A DNA stretch of 64,000 nt from Desulfovibrio sp. (GCF_009712225.1 NZ_WASP01000010.1:193586-257585); one strand, 5' to 3'; counted from the first letter of the stretch, positions 8,426 through 17,219 are shown. Notes: a model not told the origin generated them from the letters alone. Numbers and translations are program-made.

Positions 8426-10915
8426 CTATACAGGGATGACAACAGGAATTTGAACTTGGTTGTCAATGGCCACCTTCACGGGGGTGTAGATATCCACGTC
8501 TTGCGCTTCTGTGTGTAGGGAAATGATAAGACTATAGCGAGCAAGGCTATCTGCCTTCTTGAGATGGGTACGTGTCTTCCACCAGCCCCCAACGGGAAAG
8601 ACCGCTACACGGTTGCAGGCCGCGATTTCAGCTCCAGTACCTTCCCAATAGTCAGAGTGGACAGAACCAGAATTTCGTCCGTTGCGACCAATGCCCCATC
8701 GCTCACTAAGAGCGGCATCGCGGGGTGGAGCGGGCACGTCCTCTTCTTCCTCTCTTGCAGCCCTATTTATGCGCTTTTCAAAATCTTGGAGCGACTCATG
8801 CGGGCCGCATACCTCAAAGCGCAACCCGTGCGAGGCATAGCGATACTTACTATCCCACCCCCGCTGTCCTGGGCTGGGTTCAATAAAATAGGACAAGGTA
8901 ATCCGCAGGGTGACTGGAGTTTCCGCCAGATCCTGCAAGGCTTCTTTTGGCCATGGCAAATCGAACATCTGAAGTTGCATGCCCTCAGCGAGTTTGCCTA
9001 CATTTTCATCAAAATACCTAAAGGGCATAAATTCACGTTCTGCCACTAATACCAGACTGTTATTCAAACAACGCGCGGCTCGTTGCAAAGAAGGGACACC
9101 GTGCCCACATATACGCTTTAGCTTTGCAATCTCGGTTTTACTGGCACCAGGTGCGAACTGTTCACGCATGGCAGGTGTCCATTCCGCAGAGTGCACCATA
9201 AGCGCACGGATGGTTTCTGGCCACGCTTCAGGATAGGCCAACTGCAACTGGGCAGCAAACCACGCGGCTTCGGCCGTTGCGGCACTAGTGGCGTCAAAGT
9301 TGGCGAATAGGCGATGCGGCATCTGGGATGAGGTCGTCAAAACACTGAGCGCATCATGCGTGCAGCAGAATCCGTCAGCAGAGCGCGCTATATTGCCTCC
9401 CTCAAAAACCACATCAGGCTTAGGAGGCCGCTGCGGAGCCCACTTGCAGGATGTGCGGCTGAGCGGAGACAATCCACCTTGTGGAGCCACAGCTACAGGA
9501 TCGTCTGCTTGATTCCCAAGTTGCGTAAAATTTGTAAATGCACCTACGGTAAGGGCATTCCACGATTGTGCGGGATCTTCAACACTCATAGCTAAGTTGG
9601 AGTCAGGATAGTTAGCCCAATCTTCGCGATTGCGGACGTTCCCCGCACTCAACAAAACGAGGTATTTTGTGTCATCGCCCACACCGGCCGCAAGACGATC
9701 AATGGCTGCAGACCACGATGTTGGTTCACCCTTGTTAGCAAAAGGTGAGGGTGCACTGACAGCCATGCACACCTGCCGCTTGCGTTCAGGGGCGGCGTCT
9801 CGAGCCTGCTGCACGGCTTTCACCGTGACAAAACCGTAGAGCTCTTTTGGCAAGTCATTTCGAGGGGGACAAATTTTACACGATTCCAAACAATGCGAAA
9901 TAGTTATCGAATCAGCACTGGCTAATGCCTCTGCAAGATTTCCGTAGGTTGCAATACCCGCCATGCCAGTTCCATGACCGGCATGATCATGAGCGCCCCA
10001 ATCAGGGCACACGGCATGCATGTCCTCATCACCCAAGACGGGTACAAGTAAGGGGTGCCCATTATTAACACCAGTATCCAAAATACAGACAGAGACGGGT
10101 TCTGCGCCAAAAAAGGAATTTCCCAAAAGCGCAGAGGCCCAATCAGCCTGTTCCCTGGGGGTAAGGTCGAGAAAAAATTCAGCGGGCTCACGTGCAAGAC
10201 GACATTCGGCTATATCACTGGAAATTTGCAATAGCTTATGGAAGGCTTCTCTGTTGAGTTTAGCCAAAATGATAGTCCGCTCGGGGAATGAAAGGCGAGA
10301 CGCTTTACTATATTCAATTTGAAGGTATTCAGCCTGATGCTCAAAGCGCCTCACAGCCTCAACGGTTTCGTCATCCTTCAACCATAATTCACACCACTGC
10401 GGCACTTCCCGTGGCATTTCGGCTGAATCTTCTGTCCAAAAGTCATCCAAAAGGGCGAGACGAATTCCCTCAATGCCACCGATAAGCTCGCCGTTCTTTG
10501 GGTTCCCTTTTATCGTCAGTTCCGTTGCATAAGACTGAATTTTTTTCGTGAAGTTTTCTTTTTTCTCGTTAGGAATGAATATGGTGGCAACCGTAGTCTT
10601 GGCATCATTTTCCACAAGCTGCTTCACGTTAAGCAACGTGTAATCGCCGCGGCTACTATCAAGACTCTTCGTCGCAAGATCTTTGCCTGCCGCTCCCTTC
10701 ACCTGAAGATATATTCCCTTCTTGACTGGCAATGGTAAAACATATTGCTCTACGGCCTGCTCATTAGCGGCCCATGCGGCGTCAAAAAGAGTTTGGATGC
10801 GGGCGGCATGATCGCTGGGGGTACGGAACGGGTATTGGGGATCACCCCCTCCATTGCCTTTATAGCGCCTTAACTCAGGTTCGGTGGGGATAAACAGAAG
10901 AGGATACTCTTGCAT
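8426..10915 (-). CDS. ietS: Subtilisin-like serine protease of an IetAS-type system
   Basis: The protein (829 aa) has a long N-terminal region of about 270 residues with no recognised motif. A subtilase S8 domain follows with the full catalytic triad: D280 (CILDTGV), H314 (HAGHGTG) and S544 (DATSAA), plus the oxyanion Asn in SAGN (N425). There is no signal peptide, so it acts in the cytoplasm. The C-terminal ~250 residues are unassigned. It starts three bases after the stop of an AAA ATPase gene. This ATPase-protease pairing defines IetAS, described first as a plasmid incompatibility/toxin-antitoxin pair in Agrobacterium and later as an anti-phage system. The location beside type I restriction genes supports a defence role. 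Confidence 0.85.
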   Translation of the reverse strand: MQEYPLLFIPTEPELRRYKGNGGGDPQYPFRTPSDHAARIQTLFDAAWAANEQAVEQYVLPLPVKKGIYLQVKGAAGKDLATKSLDSSRGDYTLLNVKQLVENDAKTTVATIFIPNEKKENFTKKIQSYATELTIKGNPKNGELIGGIEGIRLALLDDFWTEDSAEMPREVPQWCELWLKDDETVEAVRRFEHQAEYLQIEYSKASRLSFPERTIILAKLNREAFHKLLQISSDIAECRLAREPAEFFLDLTPREQADWASALLGNSFFGAEPVSVCILDTGVNNGHPLLVPVLGDEDMHAVCPDWGAHDHAGHGTGMAGIATYGNLAEALASADSITISHCLESCKICPPRNDLPKELYGFVTVKAVQQARDAAPERKRQVCMAVSAPSPFANKGEPTSWSAAIDRLAAGVGDDTKYLVLLSAGNVRNREDWANYPDSNLAMSVEDPAQSWNALTVGAFTNFTQLGNQADDPVAVAPQGGLSPLSRTSCKWAPQRPPKPDVVFEGGNIARSADGFCCTHDALSVLTTSSQMPHRLFANFDATSAATAEAAWFAAQLQLAYPEAWPETIRALMVHSAEWTPAMREQFAPGASKTEIAKLKRICGHGVPSLQRAARCLNNSLVLVAEREFMPFRYFDENVGKLAEGMQLQMFDLPWPKEALQDLAETPVTLRITLSYFIEPSPGQRGWDSKYRYASHGLRFEVCGPHESLQDFEKRINRAAREEEEDVPAPPRDAALSERWGIGRNGRNSGSVHSDYWEGTGAEIAACNRVAVFPVGGWWKTRTHLKKADSLARYSLIISLHTEAQDVDIYTPVKVAIDNQVQIPVVIPV

Positions 10916-10918
10916 GGG

Positions 10919-11893
10919 CTACCTTGCATATTTGGCTTTACGTGCAAGAAGGGCAGCAACGAGGTCGTCCTGCTGCACTTCTGTCTTATCCTGCAGGATA
11001 TTATTTTTCATTGCATCGGCACAGGCTTCGGAAATTTCAGCGTGGCTCAATCCCTCTGCTGCGTTGACGACACTGTCCATACACTCTGGGGCTCGCCAGA
11101 AAAGTCCCAGCTTATTCGGCAAAAGCTGTTCTATGGTTGCGCGGTCAGGGCTTGCATAGTACAGCACATCGTCAAAGCGCCTAAAAAGGGCCGCATCAAG
11201 GATGGTCGCCTCATTGGTGGCGGCAACGATAATACTTTCAGACGTATCTTGCTCTAAAAGCTGCAAAAATGTGTTCAGCACCCTACGCATTTCACCTACG
11301 TCATTGGCGCGCGTACGTTCTCCCCCGATAGCGTCAAATTCGTCAAAAAGATAAACACCCCGGTGTTGAGTCATATGGGAAAATATTTGCCGCAATTTGG
11401 CACTGGTTTCACCCATGAACTTCGTCACCAATTTATCCATAAGCACTGTATAAAGAGGCAGATGGAGTTCGCCAGCCAAAATTCGAGCGGTCATGGTTTT
11501 ACCCGTACCAGGAGGCCCAGCAAGCAAACTTTTACGGCGAGGTAACATGCCATGTGCGTGAAGTTTCGCCCGTTGTTTGTACTCCAGTAGCAACCGCTCT
11601 ATCTGAGAAAGTACTCTCGATGGAAGGATGGCCTCGGGCAAACGCTCCTCGGGGTGAGAAACGATAACAAGATCGCTTATCTCGGCATCGGCATTGTCTT
11701 TGAAGGATAAAACCTTGGCGTGAAGGGGCTGCCCTTTGATAGCGTCCACAAGCTGACGAATTTCAAGCGCAACAGTGCCATGCCCCAGCTTCGTTTCATG
11801 TGCTGCAAGCTGGATAGCCGTGGAAATAAACCTATCACGGTCATTTTCCTTGAAGGCGCGTATGAGCGTTGTAACTTGTGTTGCTGTGGCCAT
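10919..11893 (-). CDS. ietA: AAA+ ATPase of an IetAS-type system
   Basis: I place the start at ATG 11893 (324 aa), preceded by an AAGGGA-type site; an upstream in-frame extension to 12016 lacks such a site and reads as non-conserved. A helical N-terminal region (1-115) precedes a classic AAA module: Walker A GPPGTGKT (126-133), Walker B YLFDEFD with D184/E185, sensor-1 N227 (AATNE) and two arginines at 238-239 (FRRFDD). In the IetAS pair the ATPase is thought to control or partner the protease encoded by the next gene. The three-base gap indicates co-translation. The unit is transcribed divergently from the ERF gene. Confidence 0.85.
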   Translation of the reverse strand: MATATQVTTLIRAFKENDRDRFISTAIQLAAHETKLGHGTVALEIRQLVDAIKGQPLHAKVLSFKDNADAEISDLVIVSHPEERLPEAILPSRVLSQIERLLLEYKQRAKLHAHGMLPRRKSLLAGPPGTGKTMTARILAGELHLPLYTVLMDKLVTKFMGETSAKLRQIFSHMTQHRGVYLFDEFDAIGGERTRANDVGEMRRVLNTFLQLLEQDTSESIIVAATNEATILDAALFRRFDDVLYYASPDRATIEQLLPNKLGLFWRAPECMDSVVNAAEGLSHAEISEACADAMKNNILQDKTEVQQDDLVAALLARKAKYAR

Positions 11894-12137
11894 TGTTTTT
11901 CCCTTAATAAGGACAACACAAAAGTCTAGAAAAGTAAACGCCACCGGGGTCAGCAATGAGCCCTCCCCCGCTCGGTATGTCAGTGAAGAATTAGTATTTC
12001 TGATATCTAAGCCCAAAAATGAAACGAAGAAGATACACCTACGAAAGCATTCCCAGATAGCTAAAATTGTTATTCATCTAACCTTAAGAATATATTACTC
12101 TTTCAAGAACATCAGAGTAATGCTTCAAATCAACTTG

Positions 12138-12177
12138 AAAGCCCTGTCCAGCACTAAGCTGGACAGGGCTTTACCAT
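12138..12177 (+). terminator. Perfect 15-bp hairpin in the leader of the ERF gene
   Basis: A perfect stem (12138-12152 with 12158-12172; loop ACTAA) is followed by ACCATTTTTAG and ends 21 bases before the ERF start codon. The rest of the 300-base gap between the divergent ietA and ERF genes (11894-12137) is AT-rich with no other recognisable feature. The hairpin could be an old terminator left at a cassette boundary, or an attenuator/insulator for the ERF unit. Confidence 0.6.
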
Positions 12178-12192
12178 TTTTAGGGGGCAAAC

Positions 12193-12894
12193 ATGCACGA
12201 ATACCAATCAGAAAACATTACCGATTTGGCTAAGGCCCTGCTCAACGTACAGCGAACCGTGCAACCCGTTACAAAAGACGCTGAAAATCCGTTCACCAAA
12301 AGCTGGTACGCCAGCCTCAACAGTGTCATGGATGCCTGCCGTGATGCACTTATCGAAAACGGCATCTGGCTGTGCCAGTATCCTGTGCCTGTGGAGCAGC
12401 CCAACTCCTTAGGGCTGGTTACCAAGTTGACGCATGCAGAGTCTGGTCAGTGGCAAAGCTCTCTTGCCGTGGTTCCTCTGCCGAAGGCCGACCCGCAAGG
12501 GATGGGGTCGGCAATGACATACGCCCGGCGCTATGCTCTAACCGCCATGTTGGGCATGGTAACTGAAGATGACGATGGCGAAGGGGCCAAAAATGGTAAA
12601 AAATCGCCTGTACGGCCTAAATTGCCCGTAATTCCCCCTGAATCACAAAAAGCACGCCAACGCGACCCATCCACCACAAACAACATTTCAGCCCCCTCAA
12701 ATCGACCGCTAGCAAGCCTTGAAAATCTCCCACCGCTAGAAGGCATCACCTATCAGCAGGTTACCGCTCAGGACGGACGGCCTTGCATCATTGCCACTGG
12801 CAACACGCAGGCGAAAAAGGAATTGCTTACCGGTTCGGGCTTCCGCTGGAACCCGCAGAGAAAATTGTGGTGGAAGTATGTTGATGCCGCATAA
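12193..12894 (+). CDS. ERF-family single-strand annealing protein
   Basis: The 233-aa protein resembles phage ERF recombinases, which anneal complementary single strands. The N-terminal core (1-130) has the ERF pattern: PVTKDAENPFTKSWYASLN, a run ending WLCQYPV, and the diagnostic MGSAMTYARRYALTAMLGM followed by an acidic DDDGE stretch. After a Pro/Ser-rich linker (about 135-175) a small C-terminal module reads TGSGFRWNPQRKLWWKYVD, a tail seen in several phage or element ERF proteins that may bind DNA. A G-rich site (GGGGG) lies 5-10 bases upstream of ATG. The nuclease gene follows in the same direction, forming an annealase-exonuclease pair as in phage recombination modules. Confidence 0.8.
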   Translation: MHEYQSENITDLAKALLNVQRTVQPVTKDAENPFTKSWYASLNSVMDACRDALIENGIWLCQYPVPVEQPNSLGLVTKLTHAESGQWQSSLAVVPLPKADPQGMGSAMTYARRYALTAMLGMVTEDDDGEGAKNGKKSPVRPKLPVIPPESQKARQRDPSTTNNISAPSNRPLASLENLPPLEGITYQQVTAQDGRPCIIATGNTQAKKELLTGSGFRWNPQRKLWWKYVDAA

Positions 12895-12962
12895 TGTAAA
12901 TCAAAATACCAAGTAAGAGGGCTGCCTGATGGCGGCCCTCTTGCTTTTGTGGAGGCTAACCC

Positions 12963-14126
12963 ATGGAACAGATGAACCGCACGGAAGGATTGCGGGCTCT
13001 AATCAGACAGGGCCTACAAGCCGTTGCCCACAAAGATACTCTTGCCCATCTGGGCGACAGTTCCAGCTACATCGGTATGAGCGACATTGGCCAGCACTGG
13101 GAATGCCCACGGGCAGCACTGGCAAGAAAGGTGCTCCCCACCACTAACAGCCTGGAGCGTCTGCTTACTCTGCAGCGCGGGCACTGGTTTGAATCTGGGG
13201 TTGGACAAGCTCTGGTATCGCTCGGCCTGCATGTTTTGCCCCAGCTTGAGATCAATTGGCATCATCATGGCGTGCCCATCAAGGCTCATCTCGATTTTGT
13301 GCTGGTCTGGGGCGCACCGGTCAATGCCATACGCATTCTGAAAGTGAAAAGCACAGACAAGCTGCCAGCTTCGCCGCATGATTCTCATCTTCTGCAATTG
13401 CATTGCCAAATCGATCTTCTGACAAAAGCTTGGAACAAACCCGTCTTCAGCCTCCGAGCTGAGGACGGCACGCTTATGCATGACAAAATGACATTTCCAC
13501 AACTTTGCCATGCCCAACTTGGCCTTCAGCTGCACGCAACGGCTGCCGAGACAAGTATGGAGGCATGGTTGCTCTGCCTTTCCATGAAGGAGGTTAAAGC
13601 GTTCGGCCCCTACGGTTTCAATCAGGCCATGCTCGATACGGCCCTTGACCATGCGGCGCAGCTTTGGGGTGAGCTTGCAGCATTCCGCGCCGGGCACATA
13701 ACTCTGGCACATGTGGATTGCGCTCAAGGCTTTTACCCATTGTGCTCGTACTGCGAACACAACGGCGACTGCCCTAAATTTCCGCAGGGCGTGCAAATGC
13801 CACAATGGGAGCCAGCTCTTGAAAAGCTGGCGGCCATTAAGGCGCAGCGTACTGCTTTGGATGCTGAAATTAAAGAAATGGAAACGGTACTCAAGCTGGT
13901 TCACCGCCAGGCTGGCACACGGGATTGGGTAGACACGGGAAACTACCGCTTCCGCATGTCGGTGGCAGCGGGGCGCACCACTTTGGACAAGGATGCTCTG
14001 CGGGAGGAGTTGATCGAGATTTTTCACTCTGAGCATCGGGGTGACATTGACGTGGATACCTTGCTAGCTCGCTGTGAGCGCACAGGGTCACCGTTTGAGA
14101 AATTGAGTATTTCGCCCATAAACTGA
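12963..14126 (+). CDS. Cas4/RecB-like PD-(D/E)XK nuclease, catalytic acid replaced by Lys
   Basis: The protein (387 aa) looks like a phage-type RecB/Cas4-family exonuclease. The core reads AHLDFVLVW, then IRILKVKSTD, then LQLHCQIDLL, the usual order of Asp, (D/E)-x-K and the QxxxY-type helix. Cysteines near 270-285 (LCSYCEHNGDCP) resemble the C-terminal iron-sulfur cysteines of Cas4/AddB-like enzymes. In the central motif the expected E-V-K is K127-V-K129, so the metal-binding acid is missing, a change one base from GAA or GAG. A coiled-coil region (KLAAIKAQRTALDAEIKEME) follows. It pairs with the upstream ERF gene. Start could also be ATG 12972. Confidence 0.7.
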   Translation: MEQMNRTEGLRALIRQGLQAVAHKDTLAHLGDSSSYIGMSDIGQHWECPRAALARKVLPTTNSLERLLTLQRGHWFESGVGQALVSLGLHVLPQLEINWHHHGVPIKAHLDFVLVWGAPVNAIRILKVKSTDKLPASPHDSHLLQLHCQIDLLTKAWNKPVFSLRAEDGTLMHDKMTFPQLCHAQLGLQLHATAAETSMEAWLLCLSMKEVKAFGPYGFNQAMLDTALDHAAQLWGELAAFRAGHITLAHVDCAQGFYPLCSYCEHNGDCPKFPQGVQMPQWEPALEKLAAIKAQRTALDAEIKEMETVLKLVHRQAGTRDWVDTGNYRFRMSVAAGRTTLDKDALREELIEIFHSEHRGDIDVDTLLARCERTGSPFEKLSISPIN

Positions 14127-14142
14127 ACTTCGGGAGATTATC

Positions 14143-14505
14143 ATGGGGTATTATTCTGACGTGGCCCTGTGCCTGACAAAAAACGGCATGGATCAGTTAA
14201 AAACAGCTCTTGCTGAGGCAGAAAGGAACAATCCCGACAAGTTTGCAGCAATCAAAATGCTCATAGGTGGCGAACCCATCAAAATAGATGAAGGCTCAGG
14301 CTCCGCTGTCTTTCTTTGGGAGGGAGAAAAGTGGTACGCAGAATTTGATGAAGTGGCCTTTGTAGCAAAGCTAACGGACAGCTTGCCCGACCAAGACTTC
14401 CTGTTCATCCGTCTTGGCGAAGATTATGACGACATTGAAACTCGCGGTAGCTTCTGTGGCAAGCCGTTTGGGATGTATGTCGCAAGAAAGATTGCGTTTT
14501 TGTGA
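14143..14505 (+). CDS. Hypothetical protein of the recombination module
   Basis: A 120-residue acidic cytoplasmic protein starts at ATG 14143, preceded by GGGAG. It begins MGYYSDVALCLTKNGM, resembling small phage-element proteins whose conserved start is GYYSDV, and holds a central FLWEGEKWY segment. There is no signal peptide or membrane segment. It lies 16 bases after the nuclease gene, so it is probably the third gene of the same unit. Its stop abuts the stop of the convergent ParE-type toxin gene. No function can be assigned. Confidence 0.65.
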   Translation: MGYYSDVALCLTKNGMDQLKTALAEAERNNPDKFAAIKMLIGGEPIKIDEGSGSAVFLWEGEKWYAEFDEVAFVAKLTDSLPDQDFLFIRLGEDYDDIETRGSFCGKPFGMYVARKIAFL

Positions 14506-14793
14506 TTATTGCGGATAACGTCGGGCGGTATGTAGAACACGAAGGATATGTACTTCCGATTTCACAACGCGGTATGCAATAAAATACGGAAAATCTGCCA
14601 GCACAAGCTCACGAGTCCCAGCGACTCTTCCAGCCCTTCCCCGTGAAGAAAGAGAAGCAAGGCTTTGCCCAGCATTCCATACGCATTGGGCTATTTGTTC
14701 CCCTGCATTTGAGTCCTTTTCAGCCCAATACCCCGCAATTTCGTGCAAATCCTCAAGCGCTAGAGCGAGCCACCGCACAGGCCTATTTTGCAT
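14506..14793 (-). CDS. RelE/ParE-family toxin
   Basis: The 95-residue toxin-like protein starts at ATG 14793; a TTG six codons upstream is possible. The RelE/ParE pattern is visible: WLALALEDLHEIAGYWAEKD at the N-terminus, a central GRVAGTRELVLADFPYFIAY, and a terminal VHILRVLHTARRYP with the usual R/H residues. ParE-type members poison DNA gyrase and RelE types cut mRNA at the ribosome; the sequence does not decide between them. The start overlaps the antitoxin gene by 11 bases, the standard antitoxin-first arrangement. Confidence 0.85.
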   Translation of the reverse strand: MQNRPVRWLALALEDLHEIAGYWAEKDSNAGEQIAQCVWNAGQSLASLSSRGRAGRVAGTRELVLADFPYFIAYRVVKSEVHILRVLHTARRYPQ

Positions 14794-15022
14794 GGACGCC
14801 CCAACGAGCAAAGGCTCCCGTCACCTCTTGGTCAGAAGCAAACTTCCCCTCATCTGCCTGCCGAACACCTTCCTGAATGGCTTCGACCTGCCAGGACTGT
14901 TCGGCCACGTATTGCCTTACCGCCTCTGCCACCAGCCAGGAACGAGACCGTGAGGTAGCAGCGGCAAGCTTTTCAAGCTGCGCCTGCGTATCCGCATCCA
15001 ATCGCGCTGTTACCGTAGACAT
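14783..15022 (-). CDS. ParD/CopG-like ribbon-helix-helix antitoxin
   Basis: I set the start at ATG 15022, seven bases after GGAGAT, giving 79 residues. The first strand and helices STVTARLDADTQAQLEKLAA and RSRSWLVAEAVRQYV are a ribbon-helix-helix DNA-binding fold; the C-terminal acidic tail should wrap the toxin. The protein would repress the shared promoter and neutralise the toxin encoded 3' of it. The unit points opposite to the flanking element genes, as an inserted addiction cassette would. Confidence 0.85.
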   Translation of the reverse strand: MSTVTARLDADTQAQLEKLAAATSRSRSWLVAEAVRQYVAEQSWQVEAIQEGVRQADEGKFASDQEVTGAFARWGVHAK

Positions 15023-15090
15023 GGGAATCTCCTTTGTCATTATTGTGTACATTCAAGACAAACGTGTCAATAGAACACACAGGAGTAATA

Positions 15091-15621
15091 ATGCAAACTC
15101 CCCTTACTGATGAGCTTGATTCTCTTACCCCCATCGACCTCGATGCCGGTCATATTTTCAGCGGCAAGCCCTCCGGCACCACGGTCAGGGGCTACGCTGT
15201 TCCTTCGGCCTACACCCCGGCAATTAACCACGACTATATTTTCCATGAGTCCAGCCGCGATGTTGTGGTCTGGTTTCTCAACCCACAGGAACCACTGTAC
15301 GTCTTCGGCCCCACTGGTTGCGGCAAAACCAGCTGCATCAAGCAGCTGGCAGCCAGACTTAACTACCCTGTCTTTGAGGTTACCGGACACGGGCGGCTGG
15401 AATTTGCCGACCTGGTTGGTCACCTGACAGTCAAAAACAGCAACATGACCTTTGAATATGGCCCGCTTGCGCTTGCCATACGCTGCGGCGCACTTTTGCT
15501 GCTGAATGAGATCGACCTAACATCCCCTGAAATTGCGGCAGGCTTGAACAGCGTGCTGGACGGCTCCCCCCTGTGCATAGCGGAAAACGGCGGAGAACTG
15601 ATACAGATTTTAGTATGCTGA
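15091..15621 (+). CDS. MoxR/CobS-like AAA ATPase, C-terminally truncated by deletion
   Basis: The start at ATG 15091 follows AGGAG. The 176 residues cover only the first half of a CobS/MoxR-type ATPase: Walker A GPTGCGKT (73-80), a GRLEFADLVGHL loop, and Walker B LLLLNEID (N139/E140 where D/E is usual). Sequence continues to LCIAENGGELIQ, where the family normally runs into a sensor-1 ATAN motif and arginine-finger regions, but here it changes to ILVC and stops. The following VWA gene begins at the same place without its own N-terminus, so one deletion removed the end of this gene and the start of the next. ATP could bind, but hydrolysis and ring function are doubtful. Confidence 0.75.
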   Translation: MQTPLTDELDSLTPIDLDAGHIFSGKPSGTTVRGYAVPSAYTPAINHDYIFHESSRDVVVWFLNPQEPLYVFGPTGCGKTSCIKQLAARLNYPVFEVTGHGRLEFADLVGHLTVKNSNMTFEYGPLALAIRCGALLLLNEIDLTSPEIAAGLNSVLDGSPLCIAENGGELIQILVC

Positions 15622-17042
15622 AAGCTGCAAACCTTGATCCTGTGACCTTTAATTTGTTCAACTGCCTCGAAGATTGGCGTGTTGAAAAGAAGCTGTCGGG
15701 CATTTTCCCCGGCTGCTGGAGAAACCTGAACTGGCTCATACGACGATTCTTTGTAGAGCAAACACAACCAAGGGCCAGGGACGATTCCCCGGTCCTTGCT
15801 GTTTTGGACTATGTGCTGTTGACGGTGAGGGCTTGGGATGTGGACGAGGTGACCCCGGCGCGCCAAAACGCGGCGAGCATCATTGAGCATCACTTCCCCG
15901 GATTAAAAGAGGCCATGGATGCCATCCTGGTCAAGGTCTACATCTATTGCCCTGATACAAAGGCAGCAATTGAATACGCGAAACAGATCGCCCTGTGCAT
16001 CCGGCAGTGGAAACCGCCTCAGCCAACTGCAACCAGCAACTGCTCGAACGCAAACGATAAAAGCGCCGTGCGTCAAACTACAGGGGAAACCAACGATTCT
16101 ACCTCACAAATCGACCAACAACCTGAATCGGCTTGTGACTCTGCGCCGGTTCAACAGTCGAGGGCTTTGAGTGCCTTACCACTCAAGGCCCTGTTTCATG
16201 CTGAGGTCCAGGACCTACCCCAACACATTGGGGAAATTATGGCGATTGAGCTTACCAGTTGCAGCACAGAATCCGCTGGTGACGCGCTGACCATCGCTGT
16301 GGCAGGCACCCGACAAGCAGCCCCCTTGTCAGCAGGGCAGAAGATGCAAGCGCTTCAGGCCAGCATTGCCCTGCGCACTCGCCTTCAGGGCTTTCTGCAG
16401 GCGCAAACGCAAAGGCGATGCAGTATTGGGCGCAGGGGCACACTGCACGCCAATTCGTTATACCGTCTGCAGGTTGGCAATGCTCGTGTTTTCCAAAAAG
16501 AGTCTGTGCAACTGGGCCTCAATACGGCTGTCCATATCCTGCTGGACGTAAGCGGCAGCATGGCTGGCGCACCAATTAACCTTGCCAAGCGAGCCTGCTT
16601 TGCCGTGACAACGGCACTGAGCCGTATCCGTGGCGTGAACCCGGCGGTTACGGCCTTCCCTGCTGCCACGGCGACCAATTCCGTATTCCCCATCATGCGA
16701 CACGGGCAGGCGGTGCCAGACCTGTTTGATATTCGAACTTCTGGCGGGACACCCTTGGCTGGGGCTTTGTGGTGGATTTTGCAAACCATGTTGCCCCTCA
16801 AAGAGCAACGCAAGATGATCTTGGTTATCACTGACGGCATGCCGGACAACCCGCTGGCCGCAAACAATGCCATCGGGGTGGCCCAAAAACTCGGCTTTGA
16901 AATTTATGGCCTTGGCATTCGGGATGAACACATAACACGCCTGCTGCCGCATACCAGCAAGGTGGTCAACGATCTGCCTGATCTGGTGCCTGCCATGTTT
17001 GCCATGTTGCAGGTAGCCTTGCTCAAAAGCGGTGCAGTATGA
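15615..17042 (+). CDS. CobT-like VWA-domain protein, N-terminally truncated
   Basis: Translation could begin at ATG 15615, overlapping the ATPase stop by seven bases (475 aa). The sequence opens inside a helical domain (NLFNCLEDWRVEKKLSG). A Gln/Ser-rich linker follows, then a C-terminal von Willebrand A domain with a full metal-binding MIDAS: DVSGSMAG, the Thr in SGGTPLAGAL and the Asp in VITDGMPDN. VWA proteins of this sort act with MoxR/CobS-like ATPases as metal-insertion or remodelling chaperones. The usual N-terminal segment is missing because of the deletion at about 15605-15620. A 234-bp degraded copy of its MIDAS region lies at 27338-27571. It is unlikely to be the partner of CobN, which has its own ChlI/ChlD. 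Confidence 0.75.
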   Translation: MLKAANLDPVTFNLFNCLEDWRVEKKLSGIFPGCWRNLNWLIRRFFVEQTQPRARDDSPVLAVLDYVLLTVRAWDVDEVTPARQNAASIIEHHFPGLKEAMDAILVKVYIYCPDTKAAIEYAKQIALCIRQWKPPQPTATSNCSNANDKSAVRQTTGETNDSTSQIDQQPESACDSAPVQQSRALSALPLKALFHAEVQDLPQHIGEIMAIELTSCSTESAGDALTIAVAGTRQAAPLSAGQKMQALQASIALRTRLQGFLQAQTQRRCSIGRRGTLHANSLYRLQVGNARVFQKESVQLGLNTAVHILLDVSGSMAGAPINLAKRACFAVTTALSRIRGVNPAVTAFPAATATNSVFPIMRHGQAVPDLFDIRTSGGTPLAGALWWILQTMLPLKEQRKMILVITDGMPDNPLAANNAIGVAQKLGFEIYGLGIRDEHITRLLPHTSKVVNDLPDLVPAMFAMLQVALLKSGAV

Positions 17043-17147
17043 TGGTACCGCTTGATTTCAGCCATCGGTATCGGTCGGGGGCATTTCGTTTCTTTACGCT
17101 TAACAAAAAGCGGCGCATCCCGCGCTGCTGAAAACAATGGAGGTCAT

Positions 17148-17219
17148 ATGAACCCACTGGCTTGGATACCAGTAGCCATCGCCGTATTGCAGGTTATCAA
17201 GGACAACTGGGACGACTAG
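17148..17219 (+). CDS. 23-residue hydrophobic microprotein
   Basis: The tiny frame encodes MNPLAWIPVAIAVLQVIKDN followed by WDD. A strong GGAGG site sits five bases before the ATG. The product is one short hydrophobic helix with a charged C-terminus, typical of small membrane proteins. It lies between the VWA gene and a second small membrane protein. No homologue is recognised; the ribosome-binding site is the main evidence that it is translated. Confidence 0.5.
   Translation: MNPLAWIPVAIAVLQVIKDNWDD

Noticed and set aside
15091-17042. AAA-VWA pair as the CobS/CobT partner of the CobN at 33.6 kb
   Set aside because: CobN has its own ChlI/ChlD in the same operon, and the AAA-VWA pair sits in phage-like DNA and is truncated.
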